64,000 nt of DNA from Microbispora hainanensis. Its GTDB lineage: Bacteria > Actinomycetota > Actinomycetes > Streptosporangiales > Streptosporangiaceae. Under the pieces are notes generated by a model. That model saw only the letters and a program-made list of their open reading frames with translations, did not search any database and was not told the DNA's origin. Below are positions 33,349 to 42,480 of this stretch, one piece after another (within the stretch, counting starts at the first letter, position 1; each line of letters begins with the position of its first letter). The stretch lies in contig NZ_CP108086.1 in the NCBI RefSeq assembly GCF_036186745.1, positions 7,998,001 through 8,062,000 on the forward strand, written 5' to 3'. Position numbers and translations under genes: made by a program.

Positions 33349-34818
33349 ATGCCCAAGCGTCTCGCCGCGGCAGTCGCGACCACCCTCAGCGCCGTCACCG
33401 CCGCCGCACTCGTCGTGACCCAGCCGCTCCCCACGAGCGCGGCGACCGGCGGGTTCGACTTCACTCGCGCGCAGGTCGCCACGACCGGACTTCAGGTCCC
33501 CTGGGGCATCGCCTTCCTGCCGGACGGCAGCGCCCTCGTCTCCGAACGCGACACCGCCACCATCGCCCAGGTGCGTCCCGGATCGGCCCCGACGCGGGTG
33601 GTCACCGTCCCGAACGTTGCGCCGCAGGGTGAGGGCGGCCTGCTCGGCATCGCGGTCTCCCCCACCTACGCCCAGGACCAGTGGGTCTACGCCTACTTCA
33701 GCTCCGCGTCCGACAACCGGGTGGTCCGGTTCCGCCTCAACGCCCCGCAGACCCAGCAGGTGATCCTCTCCGGCATCCCCCACGCCCAGTTCCACAACGG
33801 CGGGCGCATCGCCTTCGGCCCGGACGGCATGCTGTACGTGACCACGGGAGACGCCGGCACCTCCGCCAACGCCCAGAACCTCAACAGCCCGGGCGGCAAG
33901 ATCCTGCGGATGCGCCCCGACGGCACGGTCCCTGCGGACAACCCGATCTCCGGTTCCCGCGTTTACAGCTACGGCCACCGCAACGTCCAGGGCATCGCCT
34001 GGGACGAGAACGGCCGGCTGTACGCCACGGAGTTCGGCCAGAACACCTGGGACGAGATCAACTACATCCAGCCGGGCCGCAACTACGGCTGGCCGACCTG
34101 CGAGGGTGTGTGCAGCGACTCGCGCTTCACCAATCCCATCCAGACCTGGAGCACCTCCGAGTCCTCCCCGAGCGGTCTCGCGTACGCCAACGGCACGCTG
34201 TTCGCCGCGGCCCTGGGCGGCAAGCGGTTGTGGACCCTGCCGGTCGGCGCCGGCAGCAGGACGGGCAACGCGGCGGCCGAGTTCCAGGGGACGTACGGAC
34301 GGCTGCGGATCGCGGCCGTGGGCCCGGACGGCTGGCTCTGGGTGGCGACGAGCAACCGCGACGGCAGAGGTGCCCCCACCGGCGACGACGACCGCATCAT
34401 CCGCGTGCCGCCCGCGGGCGGGTCGTCGCCCAGCCCCTCGGCGTCACCCGGCCCCACGGTCTCGCCCAGCCCCACGGTCTCGCCCAGCGCCTCGCCGGCG
34501 GCAGGTAGGCGCGCGTGCTCCGCGGCGTACGAGATCTCCAACCAGTGGCCGGGCGGCTTCCAGGGCGGGCTGACGGTGCGCAATTCCGGAAGCGTGCCCA
34601 TCTCCTCCTGGACGGTCACCTTCACCTTCCCCAACGGCCAGAGCATCACCCAGCTGTGGGGCGGCCGCTACACGCAGTCGGGATCCACGGTGACCGTCAC
34701 CAACGAGTCCTGGAACGGCTCCCTCGAACCGGGCGCGGCCACGACGGCCGGCTTCACCGGAAGCTGGACAGGCGGCGCCAACGGAACCCCGGCGCCCGTC
34801 ACCTGCACGGCGTCGTGA
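33349..34818 (+). CDS. Secreted PQQ-type sugar dehydrogenase with CBM2
   Basis: This 489-residue paralogue of the preceding gene is organised as signal peptide (MPKRLAAAVATTLSAVTAAA), GSDH beta-propeller, short Ser/Pro linker and a complete CBM2. The propeller blocks are GGLLGIAVSP, NGGRIAFGPDGMLYVTTGDA, YGHRNVQGIAWDENGR and GRNYGWPTCEGVCSD. The cellulose-binding module shows Cys at both ends and the surface tryptophan segments NQWPGGFQG, QLWGGRY and ESWNGSL. ATG 33349 has GGAG six bases ahead. The propeller would oxidise sugar ends or lactones extracellularly while bound to plant cell wall; the exact substrate and need for PQQ are inferred from family. No PQQ synthesis genes are in the window. 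Confidence 0.9.
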   Translation: MPKRLAAAVATTLSAVTAAALVVTQPLPTSAATGGFDFTRAQVATTGLQVPWGIAFLPDGSALVSERDTATIAQVRPGSAPTRVVTVPNVAPQGEGGLLGIAVSPTYAQDQWVYAYFSSASDNRVVRFRLNAPQTQQVILSGIPHAQFHNGGRIAFGPDGMLYVTTGDAGTSANAQNLNSPGGKILRMRPDGTVPADNPISGSRVYSYGHRNVQGIAWDENGRLYATEFGQNTWDEINYIQPGRNYGWPTCEGVCSDSRFTNPIQTWSTSESSPSGLAYANGTLFAAALGGKRLWTLPVGAGSRTGNAAAEFQGTYGRLRIAAVGPDGWLWVATSNRDGRGAPTGDDDRIIRVPPAGGSSPSPSASPGPTVSPSPTVSPSASPAAGRRACSAAYEISNQWPGGFQGGLTVRNSGSVPISSWTVTFTFPNGQSITQLWGGRYTQSGSTVTVTNESWNGSLEPGAATTAGFTGSWTGGANGTPAPVTCTAS

Positions 34819-34830
34819 CGCCCGCCCGAG

Positions 34831-35604
34831 TCAGCGTGGCCCGACGAACAGCGTCTGCGTGGCCGTGCCGACCTCACCGGACTGGTCGAACAGTGTGGTG
34901 CGGGTGAGGCCGCGGCCACGCGGACCGATCGTCGTGGCCGCGTCCAGGCAGATCCACTCCCCCTCCGGTGCGCGGAAGAGCGAGATGGCGAGGTCCACGT
35001 TGGCGAAAAGGTAGGCGTCGAAGTCCAGGACACCGCTGATGCCGTTGCCGCTGTCGGCGAACATCGCGAGCCGTTCCAACGGCGTGATCTCCGCACCGTC
35101 GACGAGCGGCACCCGCGCCCTGCCCCACGCGACCGCGGGCCCGGCCTCGTCCGGGGACCCCTTGACGAACCGCCAGTCCGTGGCCCTGCCATACCCGAAG
35201 CCCCGCGCGATCCACGACTCCGTGTCGGCCTGGGCCGGTGGCGGGACCGGCGCGGGCGGCGGTGCGGCACCGTTCGCCGGGCTCTCGGCCTCCCTGATGC
35301 GCCACGCGGTCGCCCTGACCAGCTCACGCCCGCCGGATGTGACGGACGCGCCGAGGCACTGCACGCGCCTGCCGTCCCTGATCACTTCGGCGCGCACCTC
35401 CACTTCCGCGACCGGGACAGGGGCGAACACGTCCACCGCCAGCCGGGCCAGGGGAAGGCCGGGGAAACGGCCCGGAAGGCGGTCGAGCTCGTGCACCAGC
35501 AGCGCGGTGACGGGGCCCATGTGCTGCTGCCGCGGATCCCACGGTCCCTGGGTGTGCTCCGTCGCCTGATACCGGCCCTGGCCGAGGGGGACGTACATCG
35601 CCAT
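34831..35604 (-). CDS. TesB-like acyl-CoA thioesterase family protein
   Basis: This 257-residue protein has two hot-dog folds, of the thioesterase-like (4HBT_3/TesB) superfamily that hydrolyses acyl-CoA. It shows QGPWDPRQQHMGPVTALLVHEL, LPLARLAVDVFAPVPVAEVEV, then in the second half ITPLERLAMFADSGNGISGV, AYLFANVDLAISLFR and GEWICLDAATTIGPRGRGL. I chose ATG 35604, which has TAGAAT nine bases ahead and probably makes a leaderless message; ATG 35598 is possible. It converges on the dehydrogenase gene with only 12 bp between. Substrate unknown. Confidence 0.82.
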   Translation of the reverse strand: MAMYVPLGQGRYQATEHTQGPWDPRQQHMGPVTALLVHELDRLPGRFPGLPLARLAVDVFAPVPVAEVEVRAEVIRDGRRVQCLGASVTSGGRELVRATAWRIREAESPANGAAPPPAPVPPPAQADTESWIARGFGYGRATDWRFVKGSPDEAGPAVAWGRARVPLVDGAEITPLERLAMFADSGNGISGVLDFDAYLFANVDLAISLFRAPEGEWICLDAATTIGPRGRGLTRTTLFDQSGEVGTATQTLFVGPR

Positions 35605-35656
35605 GGAACGAGATTCTAGAGACGGCTCCACGGGCCCCATCAGCCGCGGAGTCGTC

Positions 35657-36031
35657 CTACTCGGAGCCCGCGCCCGAGACCGCGTATCCCGGGATCGACG
35701 GCCACCGGACGGTGAGCACCACCGACTCCTCCTCGGCATACCAGGAGTGATCCACCCCGTGGCCCCACACCACGTAGTCGCCCTGTTTCTCCAGCACCAC
35801 GCTCCGCCCGGGCAGCTCGACGCGGAAACGCCCGCTGATCAGCACGAGGAGCGCGGTGCGCCGCTCGCCGGTGACCCATTCCGCCCGCCGGTCACCCTGG
35901 GGATGCGCACACCACTTGATCTCGACCTCGTCGCTGTGCCGCACATCGCCCACGGGCTTGAAATGCCCCAGCAGCCACCCGCGGTCGGCGGGCCCGTCCA
36001 GATGCGCGTTCCCCACGTACACGTTCTCCAT
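35657..36031 (-). CDS. Small cupin-domain protein
   Basis: This 124-residue single-domain cupin has a beta-barrel segment ALLVLISGRFRVELPG followed by VVLEKQGDYVVWGHGVDHSWYAEEESVVLTV, seen in the order EKQGDYVVWGHGVDHSWY then EEESVVLTVRWPS. It has the G-x5-H-x-W style second cupin motif but few metal-binding histidines in the first, so it may bind a small ligand rather than act as a dioxygenase. A GTG precedes the ATG used here. It lies 53 bp before the thioesterase gene in the same direction. Function is not assigned. Confidence 0.75.
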   Translation of the reverse strand: MENVYVGNAHLDGPADRGWLLGHFKPVGDVRHSDEVEIKWCAHPQGDRRAEWVTGERRTALLVLISGRFRVELPGRSVVLEKQGDYVVWGHGVDHSWYAEEESVVLTVRWPSIPGYAVSGAGSE

Positions 36032-36058
36032 CACAGCCCCGCACGCTAGCGGAGCCGT

Positions 36059-36232
36059 TCACGACCCGCGGACGGGCCTGGGCGCGGTCCTGCGGTGAAT
36101 CGGCCCGCCGGGGGCGTACCACCCCGCCTTCTTGCGTACGGCGGACGACGGGTCGTCGAGCATGGCGGTCAACTCGTCCAGCGCCTCTTCGACGAGCAGA
36201 TGGTCGAGCAGCCTGCAGCATTGCTCGCGTAC
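36059..36232 (-). pseudogene. Fragment of a HEAT-repeat protein
   Basis: About 58 codons on the minus strand read VREQCCRLLDHLLVEEALDE, then LTAMLDDPSSAVRKKAGWYA, ending at a stop at 36059. This resembles one HEAT-repeat unit of actinobacterial HEAT proteins (CCRLLDHL ... L-DDP-VR). Upstream of 36232 the frame turns into unrelated low-complexity sequence, so the N-terminal part of the gene is missing. It looks like a deletion remnant rather than an expressed gene. Weak evidence, resting only on pattern. Confidence 0.4.
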
Positions 36233-36258
36233 CACGGGACGAGGGGCCGGCCGCCGGC

Positions 36259-36345
36259 GAGTTCGCCCGCCGGATGCGCGACCTGACCACCCGGGCCCGG
36301 CGGCTCTCGCCCCGGCCGGTCGACTGCACCGCGCTGCGCTGGTGA
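36259..36345 (+). pseudogene. C-terminal remnant of an unidentified protein
   Basis: A 28-codon stretch on the plus strand reads EFARRMRDLTTRARRL, then SPRPVDCTALRW and a stop. It has a coding-like composition and ends cleanly, but no start or ribosome site precedes it and the frame upstream is the shadow of the HEAT fragment. The two fragments abut tail-away, as if a deletion joined the ends of two genes. Confidence 0.3.
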
Positions 36346-36405
36346 CGCTCCGATCCAGGCGTCCGGCGGGCACCCCGTCCCGCCAGGGGCGATGATGGGA
36401 CAAAT

Positions 36406-36411
36406 AGGGTG
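36406..36411 (+). promoter_or_regulatory. -10 element of a probable leaderless transcript
   Basis: TAGGGT ends five bases before the ATG of the aldo/keto reductase gene, with no ribosome-binding site between. This matches the spacing seen before several genes in the window. Confidence 0.45.
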
Positions 36412-36416
36412 CTGTC

Positions 36417-37391
<975 letters not shown>

Positions 37392-37467
37392 CCATGCGAC
37401 CCCCCGATCGAGGCCTCCTCTCGCCGGGGCCCGGCAACGGCCCGGCGGGCGGGGGTCCGGGGTCTCC

Positions 37468-38766
37468 TCAGCCGCCGGTCGTGCGGCGGCGCCGGGCCCG
37501 GCGCGGGTAGGCCTTGGCCGTCTCGGCCAGCCGCGCCGCGTGCTCGGCCTGCTTGCGCCAGTGCCCGTACGCGTCGCCGCGCTGCGCGAGCCGGTCCAGC
37601 TCACGCATCGTCGCCAGCGGGATGAACGCGGGCTCGGCGTCCCGCCACGGCGTGCCGGGCAGCGGCATGAACGTGTGGGTGTGGATGCGCGCCCCGAGAT
37701 CGGCGAGGTCGGCGGCGAGCCGCAGCGACGCGTCCTGGTCCTCCGGCGACTCGCCGGGCAGCCCGAAGATGAAGTCGACGTTCGGGCGGAAGCCGTGTTC
37801 CACGGCGATCCGTACGGCGTCGCGCACCGGCGCACTGCCATGACCGCGACCTGCCGCGGCCAGCACGCGGTCGGAGCCCGACTGCGCGCCGATGATGATG
37901 TTGTCGTTGGCCACGTAACGCTTGAGCAGCCGCATCGCCTCCGGCGTCACGTGCTCGGGACGGATCTCCGAGGGGAAACTGCCGAAGAACACCCGCCCGT
38001 TCGCCGGCAGCTCCTCTTTCACGCCCGCCAGCAGTTCCTCCACGGCGTCCAGCGCCGGCTCCGGCCCCTGCGTGCCGTACGAGAGTGAGGTAGGGGTGAT
38101 GAAACGGACGTCCCGCAGGCCGTGGGCGGCCATCCGGCGGACGTGCTCGCGCACGCTGTCCACGCTGCGGTGCCGGAACCTGCCGCCGAACATGAAGGGC
38201 GTCTGACAGAAACGGCACGTGTAGGCGCAGCCCCTCGTGATCTCGATGGGCCCGAAGTGGCGGCGCCGGTCGGGGAAGGACGGGAAGGCGTCCAGCGGTA
38301 ACTGCGGGGCCGGTGGCGTGCGCAGCGCCACACTGTCGCCGTCGCGCACCGCCAGCCCGGGCACGCCGGTGAGCGGCCGGTCCGCGCGCAGCGCCTCGAC
38401 CAGCGCGACGATCGTCGGCTCCCCCTCGCCGATCGCGGCGAGGTCCCAGCCGGCGTCGATGACCTGCTGCGGCTCGGCGGTGGCGTGCACCCCTCCGGCG
38501 ATGTGCAGGACGCGGGGGTCGTCGGCGAGGGCCCGCACGGTGGCCAGCTCGGCCGCCATCGCCTCGGCGTCCGGCGAGTAGAACGACCACAGGACCAGGA
38601 TGCGGTCCGCGCGGCTGGCCGCGATGTGCTCCGCGGTCTCCTCGGGAGTGGTCCCGAGCCTCAGGTCGCACTCGGCCTTCGCCGTTTCGAGCGCGCCGAG
38701 CAGCGCGTTGACGCCGTACGTCACGGCCTTGCGATAGCGGACCACCACGGACACTTCCACGCTCAC
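37468..38766 (-). CDS. B12-binding-domain radical SAM protein
   Basis: This 432-residue protein has an N-terminal cobalamin-binding-like domain (about residues 1-150, with ILVLWSFYSPDAEAM, LHIAGGVHATAEPQQVI and LAAIGEGEPTIVALVEAL). A radical SAM core follows with the iron-sulfur motif CAYTCRFC in ITRGCAYTCRFCQTPF, and then IIIGAQSGSDRVLAA and VDFIFGLPGESPEDQ. The layout matches the MJ_1487-type B12-binding radical SAM family (TIGR04013), whose reaction is not known; many B12-type members methylate unactivated carbons. I place the start at GTG 38766 with TACCCT six bases ahead, a probable leaderless start. The frame extends upstream without similarity. No partner genes for a known pathway adjoin it. 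Confidence 0.85.
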   Translation of the reverse strand: MSVEVSVVVRYRKAVTYGVNALLGALETAKAECDLRLGTTPEETAEHIAASRADRILVLWSFYSPDAEAMAAELATVRALADDPRVLHIAGGVHATAEPQQVIDAGWDLAAIGEGEPTIVALVEALRADRPLTGVPGLAVRDGDSVALRTPPAPQLPLDAFPSFPDRRRHFGPIEITRGCAYTCRFCQTPFMFGGRFRHRSVDSVREHVRRMAAHGLRDVRFITPTSLSYGTQGPEPALDAVEELLAGVKEELPANGRVFFGSFPSEIRPEHVTPEAMRLLKRYVANDNIIIGAQSGSDRVLAAAGRGHGSAPVRDAVRIAVEHGFRPNVDFIFGLPGESPEDQDASLRLAADLADLGARIHTHTFMPLPGTPWRDAEPAFIPLATMRELDRLAQRGDAYGHWRKQAEHAARLAETAKAYPRRARRRRTTGG

Positions 38767-39225
38767 CCTGGCAGGGTAGTGCCATCGTCCCGTTCTCCCG
38801 CACCGGTGATCGCCGAGCGCGATACTCGCGCGCCGGCCGAGCATCTCCGGCTTTCGGCGGACGACCGGGCCGGCGGCGGAAGGCCGCGTCGCCGGTGACC
38901 ATGGGCGCTCACAATGACTCTTCCGATCGGCTCTCCTCTCCATCAGGGTGCGTGGAGGTGGTGTGGGGCGGAGCCAATACGAGACGGAGAACCCTTGTCA
39001 AGGGTCTTGATACCGGGCCGCGTCACCACCGGGATCCGGGCGCGGCCCAACTGGGCGTTGTCGCGGCGACCCGGGAGACCGGCGAAAGGCCGGTCGTGAA
39101 ACTTTCATCTAACCTTCCCGGCTGGCACACCAGGCTGCCGAAACTTTCAAAGCATAGATGCCGACCGCTTAACCGATTCCGCACCCCAGGAATGAGCAGG
39201 TCGTCCGAAAGTTTCTGGTAAAGCC
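38767..39225. promoter_or_regulatory. Xylanase upstream region with three GAAA-S-TTTC palindromes
   Basis: About 460 bp without a convincing gene. It carries GAAACTTTC at 39098-39106, GAAACTTTC at 39140-39148 and GAAAGTTTC at 39207-39215, the last ending ten bases before the -35 box of the xylanase promoter. Similar GAAA/TTTC palindromes are known ahead of xylanase genes in streptomycetes, where LacI-type repressors bind related sites. The sites probably control xylanase expression. Confidence 0.6.
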
Positions 39226-39254
39226 TTGACAAGTTTCGGCGAGGTTTCCACACT
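39226..39254 (+). promoter_or_regulatory. Xylanase gene promoter
   Basis: A perfect TTGACA -35 at 39226-39231 is followed after 17 bp by CACACT at 39249-39254. GTTTC half-sites lie within and just after it. The start codon is about 155 bases further on, leaving a sizeable 5' leader. Confidence 0.6.
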
Positions 39255-39410
39255 GATCCTCCGAGGCGGTCCCCGGCCCCAAGTGGTGGTGCACGGCAGG
39301 GGGCCGCCGATCACGACGCCCCGGTGGTGTGCGCCCTCGAGCGACGAGGCGCGGCGTCGGTCTCACGGGAACCCCTCGCGTTCCCCCAGGTGATCTATGG
39401 AGGCTCAGAC

Positions 39411-40916
39411 ATGGGCGAAAACATCGTGCCGCCGCCCGGAACCCGGCTGCGCCGGGCTCTGGTCGCCGGCGCTGTCGGCGTACTCACCGCGGCCGCGGCC
39501 GCGGTGGCGGTGTCGGTGCCGGCTCCCGCCGGCGCGGCGGAGAGCACGCTGGCCGCGGCGGCCGCGCAGAGCGGCCGCTACTTCGGCACCGCCATCGCCA
39601 GCGGCAAGCTCGGCGACGGGAACTACACGAACATCGCGAACCGCGAGTTCAACATGATCACGGCCGAGAACGAGATGAAGATCGACGCGACTGAGCCGAA
39701 CCAGGGTCAGTTCAACTTCACCAACGCCGACCGGATCTACAACTGGGCGACGCAGAACGGCAAGCAGGTGCGCGGGCACACGCTGGCCTGGCACTCCCAG
39801 CAGCCGGGCTGGATGCAGTCCCTCAGCGGCAGCGCGCTGCGCCAGGCGATGATCAACCACATCAACGGCGTGATGGCCCACTACAAGGGCAAGATCCCCT
39901 ACTGGGACGTGGTCAACGAGGCCTACGACGACAACAACGGCGGCCGCCGCGACTCCAACCTGCAGCGCACCGGCAACGACTGGATCGAGGTCGCCTTCCG
40001 CACCGCCCGGGCGGCCGACCCGTCCGCCAAGCTCTGCTACAACGACTACAACATCGACAACTGGACCTGGGCCAAGACGCAGGGCGTCTACAACATGGTC
40101 CGCGACTTCAAGTCGCGTGGCGTGCCCATCGACTGTGTCGGCCTGCAGTCGCACTTCAACGGCCAGAGCCCGTACAACAGCAACTACCGCACCACCATCT
40201 CCCAGTTCGCCGCCCTCGGCGTGGACGTGGCCATCACCGAGCTGGACATCCAGGGCGGCTCGGCCCAGACCTACGCCAACGTCGTCAACGACTGCCTGGC
40301 CGTCCCCCGCTGCATCGGCATCACGGTGTGGGGCGTGCGTGACAGCGACTCGTGGCTCGGCGCGAACACCAGCCCGCTGCTGTTCGACAGCAACGGCAAC
40401 AAGAAGGCCGCGTACAACTCGGTCCTGAACGCTCTCAACTCCGCCACGCCGACCACCTCGCCCAGCCCCGGCACCTCGCCGAGCCCCGGCACCTCGCCCA
40501 GCCCGGGCACCTCGCCGACCCCTGGTGGCGGCGGCAACGGGCAGATCAGGGGCGTCGCGTCCGGCCGCTGCCTCGACGTGCCGAACGCCAGCACCAACGA
40601 TGGCGTCCAGCTCCAGATCTGGGACTGCCACGGCGGCAGCAACCAGCAGTGGACCTACACCTCCTCGCAGGAGCTCCGGGTCTACGGCAACAAGTGTCTT
40701 GACGCCGCGGGCACCGGCAACGGCGTCAAGGTCCAGATCTACTCCTGCTGGGGCGGCGACAACCAGAAGTGGCGCCTCAACTCCGACGGCTCCATCCAGG
40801 GCGTCCAGTCCGGGCTGTGCCTGGACGCCGTCGGACAGGGCACCGGCAACGGCACCCAGATCCAGCTGTACTCCTGCTGGGGCGGCAACAACCAGAAGTG
40901 GACCTTCACGCAGTAG
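39411..40916 (+). CDS. Secreted GH10 endo-1,4-beta-xylanase with CBM13
   Basis: This is an extracellular enzyme that hydrolyses the xylan backbone. The 501 residues comprise a signal peptide (RRALVAGAVGVLTAAAAAVA, cleavage near AGAAES), a GH10 catalytic domain (about 40-340), a Ser/Pro/Thr-Gly linker with repeated TSPSPG, and a C-terminal ricin-type CBM13 with three QxW-type repeats (GSNQQWTY, GDNQKWRL, GNNQKWTF). Catalytic glutamates lie in WDVVNEAYDDN (acid/base) and AITELDIQG (nucleophile). RGHTLAWHSQQPGWM is the GH10 substrate-site block. ATG 39411 follows GGAGG by eight bases. Expression is probably controlled by the upstream GAAA-S-TTTC sites. Confidence 0.96.
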   Translation: MGENIVPPPGTRLRRALVAGAVGVLTAAAAAVAVSVPAPAGAAESTLAAAAAQSGRYFGTAIASGKLGDGNYTNIANREFNMITAENEMKIDATEPNQGQFNFTNADRIYNWATQNGKQVRGHTLAWHSQQPGWMQSLSGSALRQAMINHINGVMAHYKGKIPYWDVVNEAYDDNNGGRRDSNLQRTGNDWIEVAFRTARAADPSAKLCYNDYNIDNWTWAKTQGVYNMVRDFKSRGVPIDCVGLQSHFNGQSPYNSNYRTTISQFAALGVDVAITELDIQGGSAQTYANVVNDCLAVPRCIGITVWGVRDSDSWLGANTSPLLFDSNGNKKAAYNSVLNALNSATPTTSPSPGTSPSPGTSPSPGTSPTPGGGGNGQIRGVASGRCLDVPNASTNDGVQLQIWDCHGGSNQQWTYTSSQELRVYGNKCLDAAGTGNGVKVQIYSCWGGDNQKWRLNSDGSIQGVQSGLCLDAVGQGTGNGTQIQLYSCWGGNNQKWTFTQ

Positions 40917-41079
40917 GCATGACGGGTCCGGCCAGGCCGGCTCATCGCCCGTGTCAGGCGTGATGACCGGAGCCGGGACCACGGCCGCGGCGGCCACGAC
41001 AGGCCGCCGCGGCACCGGGCCCGCCGGCCCGGACTCGCCGACGCGAGTCCGTCGGCCCCTGGCACCCCACTCACAGGGA

Positions 41080-41114
41080 ATGGCCTCCGGTGCGCGCGCC
41101 GCACCGGAGGCCAT
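41080..41114. terminator. Perfect 15-bp stem terminator after the xylanase gene
   Basis: ATGGCCTCCGGTGCG at 41080-41094 pairs perfectly with 41100-41114 around a 5-nt loop. It lies between the xylanase gene and the convergent methyltransferase. No U-tract follows, as is common for actinobacterial terminators. Confidence 0.8.
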
Positions 41115-41139
41115 GTGTGTTCCCGAACGTTTCCTCTCA

Positions 41140-41214
41140 CCCAGGATCAGGTCCCCCAGGATCAGGTCCCCCAGGATCAGGTCACCCGGGATCAGGGCCG
41201 CCCGTGATCAGGGC
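41140..41214. repeat. 15-bp tandem array overlapping a stop codon
   Basis: Five units based on CCCAGGATCAGGTCC, becoming less perfect toward the right. The fifth unit includes the stop codon and last codons of the minus-strand methyltransferase gene. As at 9266, the array appears to have grown from the 3' end of a gene. Confidence 0.85.
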
Positions 41215-42041
41215 TTGACCGCGAGGGCGCCGTAGGCCCAGGCGTGACCACCGGGGATCCGCTCCTGGGACTCGTCCGGCCGCCAGCGCACCACCTCGAC
41301 CAGGCCCGGATCCTCCACCTTCCAGCCCTCGAAGAACCGCAGCACCTCGTCACGCGTACGCGGCACCATAGGCGCGGTGCTGTTGTCGTAGGGCTTGGTG
41401 AACTCCTCCTCGCGCACCTGCGGCGCGAAGTCGAGCGTGATGTGCGACAGCAGCAGGCGGCTGCCCGGCGGCACGGCCGCCTTGAACGCCTCGACCAGGC
41501 CGTACGGGTCCTCCTCGTCGGTGATGAAGTGCAGGACGCCCGCCAGGATGACGGCCACCGGACGGTCGAAGTCGATCACGGCCCGGACCTCCGGGTGGGA
41601 CAGGATCGTCTCCGGCTGCCGCATGTCGGCCTCGATCACCGACGTCTTCCCCGTGGGGCCTCCGGTCAGCAGGGCGCGGCCGTGCACCAGGACGATGGGG
41701 TCGTTGTCCACGTACGCCACCCGGGCCTCGGGGTTGGCCTGCTGCGCGATCTCGTGGGTGTTGCCCTGCGTGGGGATGCCCGTGCCGATGTCGAGGAACT
41801 GTGTCATGCCGGCCTCGGCGGCGAGATGACGCACCCCCCGGCGGAGGAAGGCGCGGTGGGCGCGGACGCCCTCGCGAGTGCCCGGGGAAACCTTCAGAAG
41901 GTGTTCGGCCGCCTCGCGGTCCGCCGCGTAGTTGTCCTTGCCGCCCAGCAGATAGTCGTATATCCGGGCCGGATGCGGGACCTTGGTGTTGATTCGCGGG
42001 ACGGGCCTGGCGACCGGCTCGGGGTCCGTCGGCTGTGGCAT
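41208..42041 (-). CDS. SAM-dependent methyltransferase, DUF574 type
   Basis: This 277-residue member of the actinobacterial DUF574/Methyltransf_19 family has a Rossmann-type fold; the substrate is unknown. Signature blocks are HPARIYDYLLGGKDNYAADR, FLDIGTGIPTQGNTHEIAQ (SAM-binding loop), VAYVDNDPIVLVHGRALL, SVIEADMRQPETIL and VILAGVLHFITDEEDPYGLV. The family is abundant in Streptomyces and Streptosporangiaceae, often near XRE/DUF5753 regulators. A second member is at 46969. Its stop lies inside a tandem-repeat array. GAAACTTTC at 42135 is 94 bases before its start, but relevance is unclear. Confidence 0.9.
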   Translation of the reverse strand: MPQPTDPEPVARPVPRINTKVPHPARIYDYLLGGKDNYAADREAAEHLLKVSPGTREGVRAHRAFLRRGVRHLAAEAGMTQFLDIGTGIPTQGNTHEIAQQANPEARVAYVDNDPIVLVHGRALLTGGPTGKTSVIEADMRQPETILSHPEVRAVIDFDRPVAVILAGVLHFITDEEDPYGLVEAFKAAVPPGSRLLLSHITLDFAPQVREEEFTKPYDNSTAPMVPRTRDEVLRFFEGWKVEDPGLVEVVRWRPDESQERIPGGHAWAYGALAVKP

Positions 42042-42480
42042 CTATGATCCTTTCTGTGCTCTCTCACGGCAGGAGGACCATGGGCGGCCGGACGGCCACG
42101 ACGAGACGGTGGTCACTGCCCGCGAACCGCCATCGAAACTTTCCAAATATTTAATGCAAGTTTCGTAGAGACGGTATTCGTCTACCGCGATTCAGGTCAA
42201 GCCGGACAGCCGATCACCGCGCAATCGCAACGGTCCACAGCCGGCCGCGCCCTCGCCAGATCAAAACTTGCGACAATTTGCACGTATAGGACAAATATGA
42301 GTGGCGTGCGGGCGGCATTGCCTATGCCCGCTTTTGCGGGCAATTCGCGCCGACAGGACGAAACCGCGCTGTCCGCCCGGCATTCCCGCCGGCATCACCA
42401 CTCGGCCCGTTCGCGCCCGGCTGCCGGACCCGCCCGTTAATACGTTGCGGAGTCGCGCGGGCGGGCGGGACGCTGAGCGG
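42042..42480. promoter_or_regulatory. Divergent intergenic region with palindrome and hairpin
   Basis: This 439-bp gap between divergent genes holds GAAACTTTC at 42135-42143, a GTTTC half-site near 42160, and an AT-rich stretch around 42265-42300. A perfect hairpin also lies here, TGCCCGC at 42325-42331 with GCGGGCA at 42336-42342 and a TTTT loop. No gene is visible; an open frame from 42301 into the GNAT gene lacks coding character. Confidence 0.4.

Noticed and set aside
38895..39221. Small ORFs in the xylanase upstream region
   Set aside because: No ribosome site, no similarity, and they span the regulatory palindromes.
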